A DNA stretch of 40,277 bases from Streptomyces sp. MS191 (GCF_008042125.1 NZ_RDBI01000066.1:14635-54911); one strand, 5' to 3'. Counted from the first letter of the stretch, positions 9,430 through 17,262 are shown. Notes: generated from the sequence alone by a model not told the origin. A program made the numbers and translations.

Positions 9430-9818
9430 AGACAATCCTCAACGTCATTTGGCTGATCCTGTGCGGCTTCTGGATGTTCCTCGGCTACATGCTGGCCGGC
9501 GTCCTGCTCTGCATCACGATCATCGGCATCCCCTTCGGACTCGCCGCCTTCCGTATCGGCGTCTACGCCCTCTGGCCCTTCGGCTACACCGTCGTGGACC
9601 GACACGACGCGGGCGCCCCCTCCTGCGTCGGCAACGTGCTGTGGCTGATCCTCGCGGGCTGGTGGCTGGCGCTCGGCCACATCACCACCGGCATCGTCCT
9701 GTGCATCACGATCATCGGCATCCCGCTGGGCATCGCGAACTTCAAGCTGATCCCGGTCTCGCTGCTCCCCCTGGGCAAGGAGATCGTCCGGACGGACGAG
9801 CAGTTCGCGGGCTACTGA
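9426..9818 (+). CDS. YccF-domain inner-membrane protein
   Basis: The 130-residue membrane protein is built of two copies of one unit. [16 protein letters not shown] with [16 protein letters not shown] comes first, then [16 protein letters not shown] with [16 protein letters not shown]. This internal duplication is the YccF architecture. Function of the family is not established. The GTG overlaps the htpX stop (GTGA), suggesting a shared operon and perhaps a role in membrane stress. No signal peptide beyond the first helix is seen. Confidence 0.88.
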   Translation: MKTILNVIWLILCGFWMFLGYMLAGVLLCITIIGIPFGLAAFRIGVYALWPFGYTVVDRHDAGAPSCVGNVLWLILAGWWLALGHITTGIVLCITIIGIPLGIANFKLIPVSLLPLGKEIVRTDEQFAGY

Positions 9819-9852
9819 CGGAGCCGGCCGCCCACGGCCCCGCGGCGCCGTC

Positions 9853-11088
9853 TCACTCCCCCGGACGCCCGGGCCGCCCCCGGGTGACCGCGTACGCGAC
9901 GACGCCGGCCGCCAGCACCCCGAGCCCCGCGAGGACCGAGGTGAGCGGCAGCGTGAAAGCCAGCACCCCGCAGCCCGCGAGCCCGCACAGGGCGAGCGGG
10001 CGCTCGCGCGGCCCCAGGGTCCAGGCCGCGGCGTTGGCGATCCCGTAGTAGACCAGCACCCCGAAGGACGAGAAGCCGATCGCGCCCCGCACGTCCGCCG
10101 TCGCCGCCACCAGCGCCACCACCGCCCCGACCGCGAGCTCGGCGTGGTGCGGCACCTGGAACCGGGGGTGCACGGCGGCGAGCGGGGCGGGCAGACGACC
10201 GTCCCGCGCCATCGCCAGGGCCGTCCGGGACACCCCGAGGATCAGCGAGAGCAGCGACCCCAGCGCGGCGACCGCCGCGCCCACGGTCACCAGCGGCACC
10301 AGCCACGCGGCGCCCGCCGCCCGGGCCGCGTCCGCCAACGGGGCGGGTGAGGCCGCCAGCGCCGCGGGCCCCAGGACGGCCAGCACGGACCCGGCCACCG
10401 CGGCGTAGACGAGCAGCGTGATGCCCAGCGCCAGCGGGACCGCCCGGGGGATGGTCCGGGCGGGGTCCCGCACCTCCTCGCCGAGCGTGGCGATCCGCGC
10501 GTACCCGGCGAAGGCGAAGAACAGCAGCCCGGCCGCCTGGAGCACACCGCCGGCCGTGACGTCCGCGCCCGGCGCGAGCCGCCCGGGGTCACCGCTGCCG
10601 GAGGACAGCAGGACGCTCACCACGGCCGTCAGGACCGCGAGCACCAGCGCCACGGTCGCCCGCGTCAGGAGGGCCGACTTCTGGATCCCGCGGTAGTTCA
10701 CGGCCGTCAGGGCGACCACGGCCCCGACGGCGACGGCGTGCGCCTGCTCCGGCCAGAGGTACGCGCCGGCCGTCAGCGCCATCGCCGCGCAGGAGGCCGT
10801 CTTGCCGACGACGAACGACCACCCCGCCAGGTACCCCCAGAAGACGCCGAGGCGTTCGCGCCCGTACACGTAGGTGCCGCCCGAGGCCGGGTACCGGGCC
10901 GCGAGCCGGGCGGACGCGGTCGCGTTGCAGTAGGCGACGCACGCGGCCACGCCGAGCGCCGGCAACAGACCGGACCCGGCCGCCCGCGCCGCCGGGCCGA
11001 GGGCGGCGAAGATCCCCGCGCCCACCATCGAGCCGAGCCCGACGACGACGGCGTCGAAGACCCCGAGGGTGCGGCGCAGTTGTGTCAT
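9853..11088 (-). CDS. APC-superfamily amino acid permease
   Basis: This protein of about 411 residues has roughly 12 membrane helices. The N-terminal FDAVVVGLGSMVGAGIFAAL matches the helix-1 substrate-binding break (GxG) of amino acid/polyamine/organocation transporters, followed by ATASARLAARYPASGGTYVY, the usual APC segment. The substrate cannot be read from sequence. The start is taken at ATG 11088 (MTQLRRTLGVF); a GTG nine bases upstream (11097) is also in frame. No strong ribosome-binding site is visible for either. It stands alone, convergent with yccF. Confidence 0.85.
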   Translation of the reverse strand: MTQLRRTLGVFDAVVVGLGSMVGAGIFAALGPAARAAGSGLLPALGVAACVAYCNATASARLAARYPASGGTYVYGRERLGVFWGYLAGWSFVVGKTASCAAMALTAGAYLWPEQAHAVAVGAVVALTAVNYRGIQKSALLTRATVALVLAVLTAVVSVLLSSGSGDPGRLAPGADVTAGGVLQAAGLLFFAFAGYARIATLGEEVRDPARTIPRAVPLALGITLLVYAAVAGSVLAVLGPAALAASPAPLADAARAAGAAWLVPLVTVGAAVAALGSLLSLILGVSRTALAMARDGRLPAPLAAVHPRFQVPHHAELAVGAVVALVAATADVRGAIGFSSFGVLVYYGIANAAAWTLGPRERPLALCGLAGCGVLAFTLPLTSVLAGLGVLAAGVVAYAVTRGRPGRPGE

Positions 11089-11195
11089 GGGCGGCACCCT
11101 AAGGGCTGTCCCGTAGCCGGCGTCGTGCGCCCGCCGGGGATTGCGGGACAGCCGTCCCCGGCAACCGCCCGGCGGCGTGCGGCGTCCTTCCTGGC

Positions 11196-11465
11196 ATGAG
11201 CATCATCAGCTGGATCGTTCTCGGCCTCCTCGCGGGCGTCATCGCCAAGGTCCTGCTGCCCGGCAGGGACCCGGGCGGCCTCGTCGGCACGACACTGATC
11301 GGCGTCGCGGGCGCCTTCGTCGGCGGCTGGATCTCGGCACGCTTCCTGGACCGTCCGATCAGCACGGAGTTCTACGACGGCGCCACGTGGCTCTCGGCCA
11401 TCGGCGGCGCGCTGGTCCTCCTGATCGGCTACCGGATCCTCTTCGGCCACTCGCGCTCGCGCTGA
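11196..11465 (+). CDS. GlsB/YeaQ/YmgE-family stress-associated membrane protein
   Basis: The 89-residue protein consists almost entirely of three membrane helices with glycine-rich loops. MSIISWIVLGLLAGVIAKVL followed by GRDPGGLVGTTLIGVAGAFV is the signature of the transglycosylase-associated (GlsB/YeaQ) family, which is stress-linked in several bacteria but has no proven activity. The ATG at 11196 is the only plausible start. It is divergent from the permease and convergent with alkB. Confidence 0.85.
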   Translation: MSIISWIVLGLLAGVIAKVLLPGRDPGGLVGTTLIGVAGAFVGGWISARFLDRPISTEFYDGATWLSAIGGALVLLIGYRILFGHSRSR

Positions 11466-11493
11466 GGCCGCCGGCCGCGGCCGATCCGCCGCT

Positions 11494-12117
11494 TCACAGA
11501 CCGGTCTGACGGAGGGTGATGTTCAGGCGCCCGGTCAGCCCGAGCGCCGGATCGGCCGTGCCCGCCCACACCTTCGGCACCCCGTGGAACGCGAGGCGCG
11601 ACGGCCCGCCGAAGACGAACAGGTCCCCGGACTCCAACTCGACGTCACGGTAGGGCCGGCCGCGGGTCTCGGTGTTCCCGAACCGGAACACGCAACGGTC
11701 GCCGAGACTCAGCGACACCACCGGCGCACCGGACCGCTCCTCCTTGTCCTGGTGCATGCCCATGTGCGCGCCGGCCTCGTAGAAGTTCACCAGCGCGGTG
11801 TCGGGGGCGAAGTCGTCGTGCCGCCCGTACGCCTCGACGAGGGCCTCGCGCCCCAGCTCGGCGAGCCAGTCCGGGAGTTCGGCGCCGACCGCGTCGAGGT
11901 AGCGGTACGGCTCCCAGCGCCGCCCGAGGCACAGCGACCGCACCGACATCACGCCCCCGCCCGGCAGCACGGTGTGCCGGTACGGGAACGGCCCCCGCCC
12001 CCACGCCCGGCAGGCCGCCACCAACTCCCGCTGCCGGCCGGACGGAAGCCACCCGGGCACGTGCACCGCACCCGGGGCGACGACCGCCCGCTCGCGGGGG
12101 AACAGCCCGTCCGTCAC
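11494..12117 (-). CDS. alkB: Alpha-ketoglutarate-dependent DNA dealkylase AlkB
   Basis: The 207-residue Fe(II)/2-oxoglutarate dioxygenase removes 1-methyladenine and 3-methylcytosine lesions oxidatively. Iron ligands are His122 and Asp124 in HMGMHQDKEE and His178 in RLAFHGV. The 2-oxoglutarate contacts are in NFYEAGAHMG (Asn111, Tyr113) and the terminal RLNITLR (Arg197, Arg203, the RxxxxxR motif). It starts seven bases after the ogt stop on the same strand, so the two genes form a small alkylation-repair operon, one acting by oxidation and one by direct methyl transfer. Confidence 0.92.
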   Translation of the reverse strand: MTDGLFPRERAVVAPGAVHVPGWLPSGRQRELVAACRAWGRGPFPYRHTVLPGGGVMSVRSLCLGRRWEPYRYLDAVGAELPDWLAELGREALVEAYGRHDDFAPDTALVNFYEAGAHMGMHQDKEERSGAPVVSLSLGDRCVFRFGNTETRGRPYRDVELESGDLFVFGGPSRLAFHGVPKVWAGTADPALGLTGRLNITLRQTGL

Positions 12118-12124
12118 CGCGGCC

Positions 12125-12631
12125 TCACACCGCCGACGCGCCTTCGAGGACGAGCAGCCGCTCCTTGCGCTCCAGACCGGCCGCGTAGCCGCGCAGGCCG
12201 CCGTCCGCCCCGATCACCCGGTGGCAGGGCCGCACCACGAGCAGCGGATTGCGTCCGATGGCGGTCCCCACGGCCCGCACGCCGGCCCCGGAGGACCCCA
12301 CCCGGCGGGCGATGTCCCCGTACGAGACGGTCGCGCCGTACGGGATCTCCTCCAGGGCCTGCCAGACCCTGCGCTGGAATTCCGTGCCGCTCGCCGCGTA
12401 CGGGATGTCGAAGACGTCCCGGCGGCCGGCGAAGTACTCGTCCAGCTGCCGGGCGACGTCCTCGAAGGCCTCGGGCGCGAGCCGCCAGCCGTCCCGCACG
12501 GTCGCGGCGCCCTTCTGCCCGGGCAGCGAGAGCGACGCGAGCTCCGTGGCACCGGTCTCGGTGATCCGTCCGACCAGCAGCATCTCGCCCAGCGGTCCGT
12601 CGACGTACGCGTACACGCTCTGCACGGTCAT
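12125..12631 (-). CDS. ogt: Methylated-DNA-[protein]-cysteine S-methyltransferase
   Basis: The 168-residue suicide enzyme takes methyl groups from O6-methylguanine. The acceptor Cys136 lies in VVRPCHRVIG, preceded by GAGVRAVGTAIGRNP, which contains the Arg finger (Arg119) and the Asn hinge (Asn128). The start is ATG 12631, with GGAGAGGA seven bases upstream; a GTG 21 bases earlier is in frame but lacks a ribosome-binding site. alkB follows directly. A GC-rich gap of 113 nt separates it from yajQ upstream. Confidence 0.93.
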   Translation of the reverse strand: MTVQSVYAYVDGPLGEMLLVGRITETGATELASLSLPGQKGAATVRDGWRLAPEAFEDVARQLDEYFAGRRDVFDIPYAASGTEFQRRVWQALEEIPYGATVSYGDIARRVGSSGAGVRAVGTAIGRNPLLVVRPCHRVIGADGGLRGYAAGLERKERLLVLEGASAV

Positions 12632-12744
12632 GACTGGTTCCTCTCCTCGCACCCTCGATCTCCGTCCAGTGTGCGAGGGCCCCGGCCCCGGGGACCGGCG
12701 GTTTTCGGACGCCGCGCTCCGGGCCGGGCCGGTGGACTCGTGGA

Positions 12745-13233
12745 CTACCGGTAGTTCACGAACTGGATGGCGAAGTCGAAGTCCTTGCCCTTGAGCAGCG
12801 CCTGCACGGCCTGCAGGTCGTCCCGGCTCTTGGAGCTGACGCGCAGCTCGTCGCCCTGGACCTGCGCCTTGACGCCCTTGGGGCCCTCGTCACGGATGGC
12901 CTTCGCGACCTTCTTGGCGTTCTCCTGGGAGATGCCCTCCTCGATCGTGGCGAAGATCTTGTACTCCTTGCCGGACAGCTGCGGCTCGCCCGCGTCCAGC
13001 GACTTCAGGGAGATTCCGCGCTTGATCAGCTTGGTCTCGAAGATGTCGAGGATCGCCTTCACGCGCTCCTCGCCGTTGGCCTGCATCAGGATCTTCTCGC
13101 CGGACCAGGAGATCGAGGCGTCGGTGCCCTTGAAGTCGTAGCGCTGCGAGATCTCCTTCGCGGCCTGGTTGAGGGCGTTGTCGACCTCCTGCCGCTCGAC
13201 CTTGGAGACGATGTCGAAACTGGAGTCGGCCAT
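12745..13233 (-). CDS. yajQ: YajQ-family nucleotide-binding protein
   Basis: This 162-residue protein matches the YajQ family over its full length: [20 protein letters not shown] at the N-terminus, [13 protein letters not shown], and a C-terminal [20 protein letters not shown]. Family members have two RNA-binding-like folds; some bind cyclic di-GMP or act as transcription co-regulators. Whether this one does is not visible. The ATG at 13233 is preceded by an AAGGAGCC-type ribosome-binding site. In Streptomyces it sits next to tRNA-Tyr, as here, on the opposite strand. Confidence 0.92.
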   Translation of the reverse strand: MADSSFDIVSKVERQEVDNALNQAAKEISQRYDFKGTDASISWSGEKILMQANGEERVKAILDIFETKLIKRGISLKSLDAGEPQLSGKEYKIFATIEEGISQENAKKVAKAIRDEGPKGVKAQVQGDELRVSSKSRDDLQAVQALLKGKDFDFAIQFVNYR

Positions 13234-13412
13234 GACGTGTGGCTCCTTGCGTCGAATGCCTGCGGTTGCTGGGCGTACGACGCAAGCCTAGTCAACCGAG
13301 CCCTCGCGAACCGCTGATCAATCCGGTGGCGAAGCACCCCCGCGGATCAGGTATCGTTTACGTCGTTGCCACGGAGCACCGCCGAAAAGCGGCTCCGAGC
13401 AGCGCATCCCAT

Positions 13413-13494
13413 GGCGGTGTGCCCGAGTGGCCAATGGGAACGGACTGTAAATCCGTCGGCTTAGCCTACCCAGGTTCGAATCCTGGCGCCGCCA
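13413..13494 (+). tRNA. tRNA-Tyr (GTA)
   Basis: This is an 82-nt class II tRNA with an extended variable arm. The acceptor GGCGGTG pairs with CGCCGCC (one G-U). The anticodon loop holds GTA within ACTGTAAATCC. The T arm is CCAGG-TTCGAAT-CCTGG. CCA is not encoded. This locus is the known attB type for SLP1-family integrative elements; no element is inserted here. Confidence 0.97.
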
Positions 13495-13500
13495 CATGGA

Positions 13501-13543
13501 AGAACGGCCCCTGATCTGCGGAAACGCGATCAGGGGCCGTTCT
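13501..13543 (+). terminator. Strong hairpin terminator after tRNA-Tyr
   Basis: A perfect 16-bp stem (13501-13516 with 13528-13543, AGAACGGCCCCTGATC and its complement) encloses an 11-nt loop. There is no long T tract, as usual for Streptomyces terminators. It also lies beyond the 3' end of the minus-strand gene at 13651. Confidence 0.85.
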
Positions 13544-13650
13544 GCGTCCGCGGACCGGCGGGCGGGGGAGTGACGAGGTTCATAGGGCGCGCGACGCGCC
13601 CCTGGACGACCGTGGCCGGGCCCCGCGGGGCCCGGCCACCGGACGGGGCC

Positions 13651-14307
13651 TCAGTTGCCCGCGACGTCCTTCACCGCGACCGACACCGGCGTCGAGCCGC
13701 CGACCAGTTCGAGCGTGAGGCCCGCCGTGGCCGGGGTCTCGATCAGCTCGGCCAGGGCCGCCGCCACGTCGTCGCGCGGGACCGGGCCGCGGCCGGTGGA
13801 CGCCTCCAGGCGGACCAGGCCCGTCCCGGCGTCGTCGGTGAGCATCCCGGGGCGCAGGATCGTCCAGTCCAGGCCGGGCCGGGCGCGTACGGCGTCGTCC
13901 GCCGCCCCCTTGGCCCGCAGATAGGCGTCGAACACCTCGTCACCCGGGTGCTCCGCGTCCGCGCCCATGGACGAGACGACGACGAAACGGCGTACGCCCT
14001 CGCGTTCGGCCGCCTCCGCGAACAGGACCGCCGCCGCGCGGTCCACGGTCTCCTTGCGGTCCACGCCGCTGCCCGGCCCGGCGCCCGCGGCGAAGACCGC
14101 CGCGTCGGCGCCGCGCAGGACGTCCGCGACCTGCTCCGGGGACGCCGACTCCAGGTCCAGCACGGCGGGTTCGGCGCCGGCGCCCCGCAGGTCCTCGGCC
14201 TGCTCCGGCTTGCGGATGATGCCCACCGGCCGGTGTCCGCGCGCGGCGAGCAGCCGCTCCAGACGCAGGGCGATCCGGCCGTGTCCTCCAGCGATGACGA
14301 TGCGCAT
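13651..14307 (-). CDS. NAD(P)-binding SDR-type protein (atypical short-chain reductase)
   Basis: The 218-residue protein starts MRIVIAGGHGRIALRL, a GxxGxx(G/A)-type Rossmann nucleotide-binding motif. FVVVSSMGAD and the DWTILRPGMLTDD segment are typical of NAD(P)H-binding atypical SDRs of the NmrA/YwnB kind. The classical YxxxK pair is replaced by AYLRAKGAAD, where Tyr and Lys are still four residues apart. Start is ATG 14307; a GTG at 14313 overlaps the upstream amidohydrolase stop as GTGA and is an equal alternative. The overlap implies co-translation with that gene. Substrate unknown. Confidence 0.85.
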   Translation of the reverse strand: MRIVIAGGHGRIALRLERLLAARGHRPVGIIRKPEQAEDLRGAGAEPAVLDLESASPEQVADVLRGADAAVFAAGAGPGSGVDRKETVDRAAAVLFAEAAEREGVRRFVVVSSMGADAEHPGDEVFDAYLRAKGAADDAVRARPGLDWTILRPGMLTDDAGTGLVRLEASTGRGPVPRDDVAAALAELIETPATAGLTLELVGGSTPVSVAVKDVAGN

Positions 14308-14309
14308 AC

Positions 14310-15590
14310 TCACGACCGTACGACGGGACCGGCGGGAGGGCTTCCCGGCTCGGGCCGCTCGGGGCGGGACTGGCGCGGCAGGTCGAGCGCCGCCGCCGAG
14401 TCGCAGTACTCCCGCACCGCGCTCGTCCGGGCGACCACCCGGCCGCGGTGCACCACGATGCGGCTGTACGCGAGGGACAGCACGCCCGCCAGCCGCTCGC
14501 CGCGCACCGCGAGCAGCTCCGCGGGGAACCCCGCCTCGACCCGCACCTCCGGAAGACCCATCGCCGCCCGGGCCTCCGCGCTCACCGCCCCGTACGCCTC
14601 CGTGGCCGGCAGACCGCCCAGGGAGGCCAGCAGGTATGCGGCCTCCAACGGGTCGCCGCGGCCCACCGGATTGGCGACGTCGCGCAGCGCGCCGCTGCCC
14701 GCGGCGAGCCGGACGCCGGCCGCCCGCAGGAGCCGGACCGGTGCCGCGCCGCGGGTCCCGGTCGCCCCGCAGCCGCCCTGCGGCAGGCACACCACGGTCA
14801 CGCCGGCCGCCGCCAGCCGGTCCGCCGTCCGCCGGGCCTGGTCCGCGGGCAGCCGGGCGAGACCCGCGCAGGGCCCGATGGTCACCCCGGGCCGCAGCCC
14901 GCCGGCCATCGCCGCCAGCCGTGCGAGCCGCGCCGGATCGTCGGCGTCGGTGTGCAGGTCCACCGGGCAGCCGTGCTCCGCGGCCAGGCCGAGGACCGCC
15001 TCGACGTAGCCGGCCGGATCGGGGTCGAGATCCGGGCAGCCGCCGACCACGCCGGCGCCCATCTTCACCGCGTCACGCAGCATGGCGAGCCCGTCCGCGC
15101 CCGCCAGCCCGGTCAGCAGCCGGGGCATCGCGACCGCCGTCAGGTCGGCCAGCCCGCGCAGTGAACGCCGGGCCTGCAGGACGGCTTCGAGCGGGCCGAG
15201 GCCCTGGACGTCCCCGATCCGGACGTGCGCGCGCAGCGCCGTCGCGCCGTGGCCCAGCTGGAGCAGGGCGGCCTCGGTGGCCCGCCGCTGCACCTCGTCG
15301 ACGGCGTAGGAGACGGGACCGGGGGAGTCGGCGCCGAGCGCGGTGTCGCCGTGGGCGTGCGGCTCGGCGGGCGCCGGGAGCAGCAGGTAGCCGGCGAGGT
15401 CGACGCGGGGGCCGGTGGCGGTGAGACTGCCGGCCGTGCCGACGGCCTCGATCCGGCCGGCGCCGAGCCGCACGTCGACGGTCCGGCCGTCCGTCAGGCG
15501 GGCGTTGGAGAGCAGGAGCGTGGCGGCGGAGTCCGCGGTGGCGGCGGCCCGGTCGTCGGGCGGCTGGGGCTGCTTGCTGTCGGCTGACAT
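14310..15590 (-). CDS. Amidohydrolase-superfamily protein (cytosine deaminase-like), possible pseudoenzyme
   Basis: The 426-residue protein has the cytosine deaminase-type layout: an N-terminal beta-sandwich (LLLSNARLTDGRTVDVRLG), then PAEPHAHGD (His78, His80), DLHTDADD (His213), TIGPCAGLARL, and AAGSGALRDVANPVGRGDPL. In active relatives the fourth His lies in an SHA-type segment and the metal Asp in GSDN. Here these read PCA (Cys241) and GSGA (Gly300), so two ligands are missing. It may be inactive, or act differently. ATG 15590 has GAGGAGC five bases upstream. It is coupled to the SDR gene downstream. Confidence 0.75.
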   Translation of the reverse strand: MSADSKQPQPPDDRAAATADSAATLLLSNARLTDGRTVDVRLGAGRIEAVGTAGSLTATGPRVDLAGYLLLPAPAEPHAHGDTALGADSPGPVSYAVDEVQRRATEAALLQLGHGATALRAHVRIGDVQGLGPLEAVLQARRSLRGLADLTAVAMPRLLTGLAGADGLAMLRDAVKMGAGVVGGCPDLDPDPAGYVEAVLGLAAEHGCPVDLHTDADDPARLARLAAMAGGLRPGVTIGPCAGLARLPADQARRTADRLAAAGVTVVCLPQGGCGATGTRGAAPVRLLRAAGVRLAAGSGALRDVANPVGRGDPLEAAYLLASLGGLPATEAYGAVSAEARAAMGLPEVRVEAGFPAELLAVRGERLAGVLSLAYSRIVVHRGRVVARTSAVREYCDSAAALDLPRQSRPERPEPGSPPAGPVVRS

Positions 15591-15754
15591 CGGGCTCCTC
15601 AAGGCTCCTCAGGCTCAAGATCACGCAGCGTGTGCCGAGCCTAGGGGCGGTCCGGTCGGCCTTCGCGGAGGAGCGCAATAGTCGTACTGATGAGGCCACG
15701 AGTGGCGTACGGGACGGCCGGAGCAAGGCGGTGCGCAGGGGGTGGGAAACGGAT

Positions 15755-15784
15755 TTGGGCGATCGGCGGAGGACCGTGTAATGT
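15755..15784 (+). promoter_or_regulatory. Likely promoter of tRNA-Thr/tRNA-Met
   Basis: TTGGGC (15755-15760), an 18-nt spacer and TAATGT (15779-15784) lie 11 bases before tRNA-Thr, a fair fit to the vegetative (HrdB) consensus. The rest of the 15591-15795 gap shows nothing further. Confidence 0.5.
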
Positions 15785-15795
15785 CTTCATCGCTC

Positions 15796-15868
15796 GCCCC
15801 AATAGCTCAGTCGGCAGAGCGTCTCCATGGTAAGGAGAAGGTCTACGGTTCGATTCCGTATTGGGGCT
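15796..15868 (+). tRNA. tRNA-Thr (GGT)
   Basis: This 73-nt tRNA has acceptor GCCCCAA paired with TTGGGGC and discriminator T. The anticodon stem TCTCC/GGAGA encloses loop ATGGTAA, giving GGT. The T loop is TTCGATT. It is followed after 43 nt by tRNA-Met, probably in one transcript. Confidence 0.97.
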
Positions 15869-15878
15869 CTGGTGTGAA

Positions 15879-15901
15879 GGACCCGCCTTCGGGCGGGATC
15901 C
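15879..15901 (+). other. Hairpin between tRNA-Thr and tRNA-Met
   Basis: CCCGCC-TTCG-GGCGGG (15882-15897) is a stable UUCG tetraloop hairpin between the two tRNA genes. It could guide processing of a dicistronic precursor or act as a partial terminator; the sequence does not decide. Confidence 0.6.
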
Positions 15902-15911
15902 GGAACATCAA

Positions 15912-15984
15912 AGCGGTGTAGCTCAGTCGGTAGAGCAAGCGGCTCATAATCGCTGTGTCACCGGTTCAAGTCCGGTCACCGCTA
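15912..15984 (+). tRNA. tRNA-Met (CAT), elongator type
   Basis: This 73-nt tRNA has acceptor AGCGGTG paired with CACCGCT and discriminator A. The anticodon stem encloses CTCATAA, giving CAT. The first acceptor pair A-T is intact and the anticodon stem lacks the three G-C pairs of initiator tRNA, so it is elongator Met (a lysidine-modified Ile tRNA cannot be fully excluded). Confidence 0.92.
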
Positions 15985-15990
15985 CACACG

Positions 15991-16030
15991 GTAGCCGATT
16001 GTGGGGTCGGTCCTTCGATCGGCTACTCTT
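15991..16030 (+). terminator. Terminator or attenuator between tRNA-Met and rpmG
   Basis: GTAGCCGAT (15991-15999) pairs exactly with ATCGGCTAC (16018-16026) and is followed by TCTTTT, an intrinsic-terminator layout. rpmG begins 48 nt later, so it could also set the level of read-through into rpmG. Confidence 0.7.
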
Positions 16031-16073
16031 TTATGCGTTCATCCGTCCATCCGTCCGTCCAAGGAGCACTCAC

Positions 16074-16238
16074 GTGGCTGCCACCGACGTCCGCCCGAAG
16101 ATCACGCTGGCCTGCGTGGAGTGCAAGGAGCGGAACTACATCACCAAGAAGAACCGGCGTAACAACCCGGACCGTCTTGAGATGAAGAAGCACTGCCCTC
16201 GCTGCAACTCTCACACTGCGCACCGCGAGACGCGCTAA
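16074..16238 (+). CDS. rpmG: 50S ribosomal protein L33, zinc-binding (C+) form
   Basis: The 54-residue basic protein matches L33 ([20 protein letters not shown], then [18 protein letters not shown]). It keeps both Cys pairs (CVEC and CPRC), the zinc-binding C+ form; Streptomyces also has cysteine-free paralogues induced by zinc limitation, located elsewhere. The GTG at 16074 has AAGGAG upstream. It is followed by a terminator, then the MaoC pair, the same order as rpmG-hadA in mycobacteria. Confidence 0.97.
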
Positions 16239-16251
16239 TCAGGCTCGTACA

Positions 16252-16281
16252 CGAGGCCGTCCCCACCAGGGGGCGGCCTCG
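16252..16281 (+). terminator. Terminator after rpmG
   Basis: CGAGGCCG with CGGCCTCG forms the base of a GC-rich hairpin (16252-16281) that also pairs TCCCC-type bases near the loop. A short T run follows after five bases. Confidence 0.7.
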
Positions 16282-16319
16282 CGTCGTTTGTCGGCAACAA
16301 TCCAGGAGGTACCGAGCCC

Positions 16320-16772
16320 ATGGCGCTCGACCAGTCCTTCGTGGGCCGGACCTATCCGCCCACCGCGCCGTACGAGGTCGGCCGCGAGAAGATCCGCGAG
16401 TTCGCCACGGCGGTCGGGGACGAGAATCCCGCGTACACCGATCAGGAAGCCGCGAAGGCGCTCGGTCACCCCGATGTGATCGCTCCGCCGACTTTCGTGT
16501 TCGCGATCACATTCGCCGCCGCGGGCCAGGTCATCGAGGACCCGCAGCTGGGCCTGGACTACAGCCGGGTGGTGCACGGCGACCAGAAGTTCGCGTACAC
16601 CCGCCCCGTGCGGGCGGGCGACCGGCTCTCGGTCACCTCGACCATCGAGGCGATCAAGTCGCTGGCGGGCAACGACATCCTGGACATCCGCGGCGAGGTG
16701 CACGACGCGTCCGGCGAGCACGTCGTGACCGCGTGGACCAAGCTCGTCTCGCGCGCCCCCGAGGAGGTCTGA
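16320..16772 (+). CDS. MaoC-like dehydratase subunit, non-catalytic type (HadA/HadC-like)
   Basis: The 150-residue hot-dog protein shows the FAS1/MaoC N-terminal type: MALDQSFVGRTYPPTAPYEV, FATAVGDENPAYTD, IAPPTFVFAIT and VVHGDQKFAYTRPVRAGDRL. In mycobacteria such a subunit stabilises the acyl-binding channel and pairs with HadB to dehydrate 3-hydroxyacyl-ACP. Streptomyces makes no mycolates, so the substrate here is unknown; a (3R)-hydroxyacyl dehydratase or hydratase role is inferred. The ATG at 16320 follows AGGAGGT. Its stop is two bases before the next gene's GTG. Confidence 0.85.
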   Translation: MALDQSFVGRTYPPTAPYEVGREKIREFATAVGDENPAYTDQEAAKALGHPDVIAPPTFVFAITFAAAGQVIEDPQLGLDYSRVVHGDQKFAYTRPVRAGDRLSVTSTIEAIKSLAGNDILDIRGEVHDASGEHVVTAWTKLVSRAPEEV

Positions 16773-16774
16773 CC

Positions 16775-17203
16775 GTGGCTGCGAAGATCGCTTACGACGA
16801 GGTCGAGGTCGGCACGGAGCTGCCGGCGCAGTCCTTCCCGGTGACGCGCGCCACGCTGGTGCGGTACGCCGGTGCCTCCGGGGACTTCAACCCGATCCAC
16901 TGGAACGAGAAGTTCGCGGTCGGGGTCGGTCTGCCGGACGTCATCGCCCACGGCATGTTCACCATGGCCGAGGCGATCCGCGTCGTGACCGACTGGGCCG
17001 GCGACCCGGCGGCCGTCGTCGAGTACGGCGTGCGCTTCACGAAGCCGGTGGTCGTGCCGAACGACGACCAGGGCGCCCTGATCGAGGTGAGCGCCAAGGT
17101 CGGCGCGAAGCTGGACGACGGCCGGATCCGCGTGGACCTCACCGCGGTCGCGGCGGGCCAGAAGGTCCTGGGCATGTCCCGGGCCGTGGTGCAGCTGGTC
17201 TGA
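16775..17203 (+). CDS. MaoC-like dehydratase, catalytic type (HadB-like)
   Basis: The 142-residue hot-dog hydratase carries the hydratase-2 active motif GASGDFNPIHW, in which the Asp and His of DxxxxH act as the catalytic pair, and IAHGMFTMAEAIRVV for the substrate loop. It should form a heterodimer with the preceding protein. The GTG at 16775 uses GAGGAGG at the end of the previous gene as ribosome-binding site. A strong terminator follows the stop, so the pair is a two-gene unit. Confidence 0.87.
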   Translation: MAAKIAYDEVEVGTELPAQSFPVTRATLVRYAGASGDFNPIHWNEKFAVGVGLPDVIAHGMFTMAEAIRVVTDWAGDPAAVVEYGVRFTKPVVVPNDDQGALIEVSAKVGAKLDDGRIRVDLTAVAAGQKVLGMSRAVVQLV

Positions 17204-17219
17204 CCCCGGATCCCGGGTG

Positions 17220-17251
17220 GGGGCGGCCGTCCCGACGAGGCCGCCCCTTTT
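17220..17251 (+). terminator. Terminator after the MaoC pair
   Basis: GGGGCGGCC (17220-17228) pairs exactly with GGCCGCCCC (17239-17247) and is followed by TTTT. It insulates the dehydratase genes from the TetR promoter just downstream. Confidence 0.88.
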
Positions 17252-17262
17252 CCCGGGTTGAC

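Noticed and set aside
11584-12564. Plus-strand frame across alkB and ogt
   Set aside because: The minus-strand genes have all catalytic residues; the plus frame is an Arg/Pro/Gly-rich shadow.
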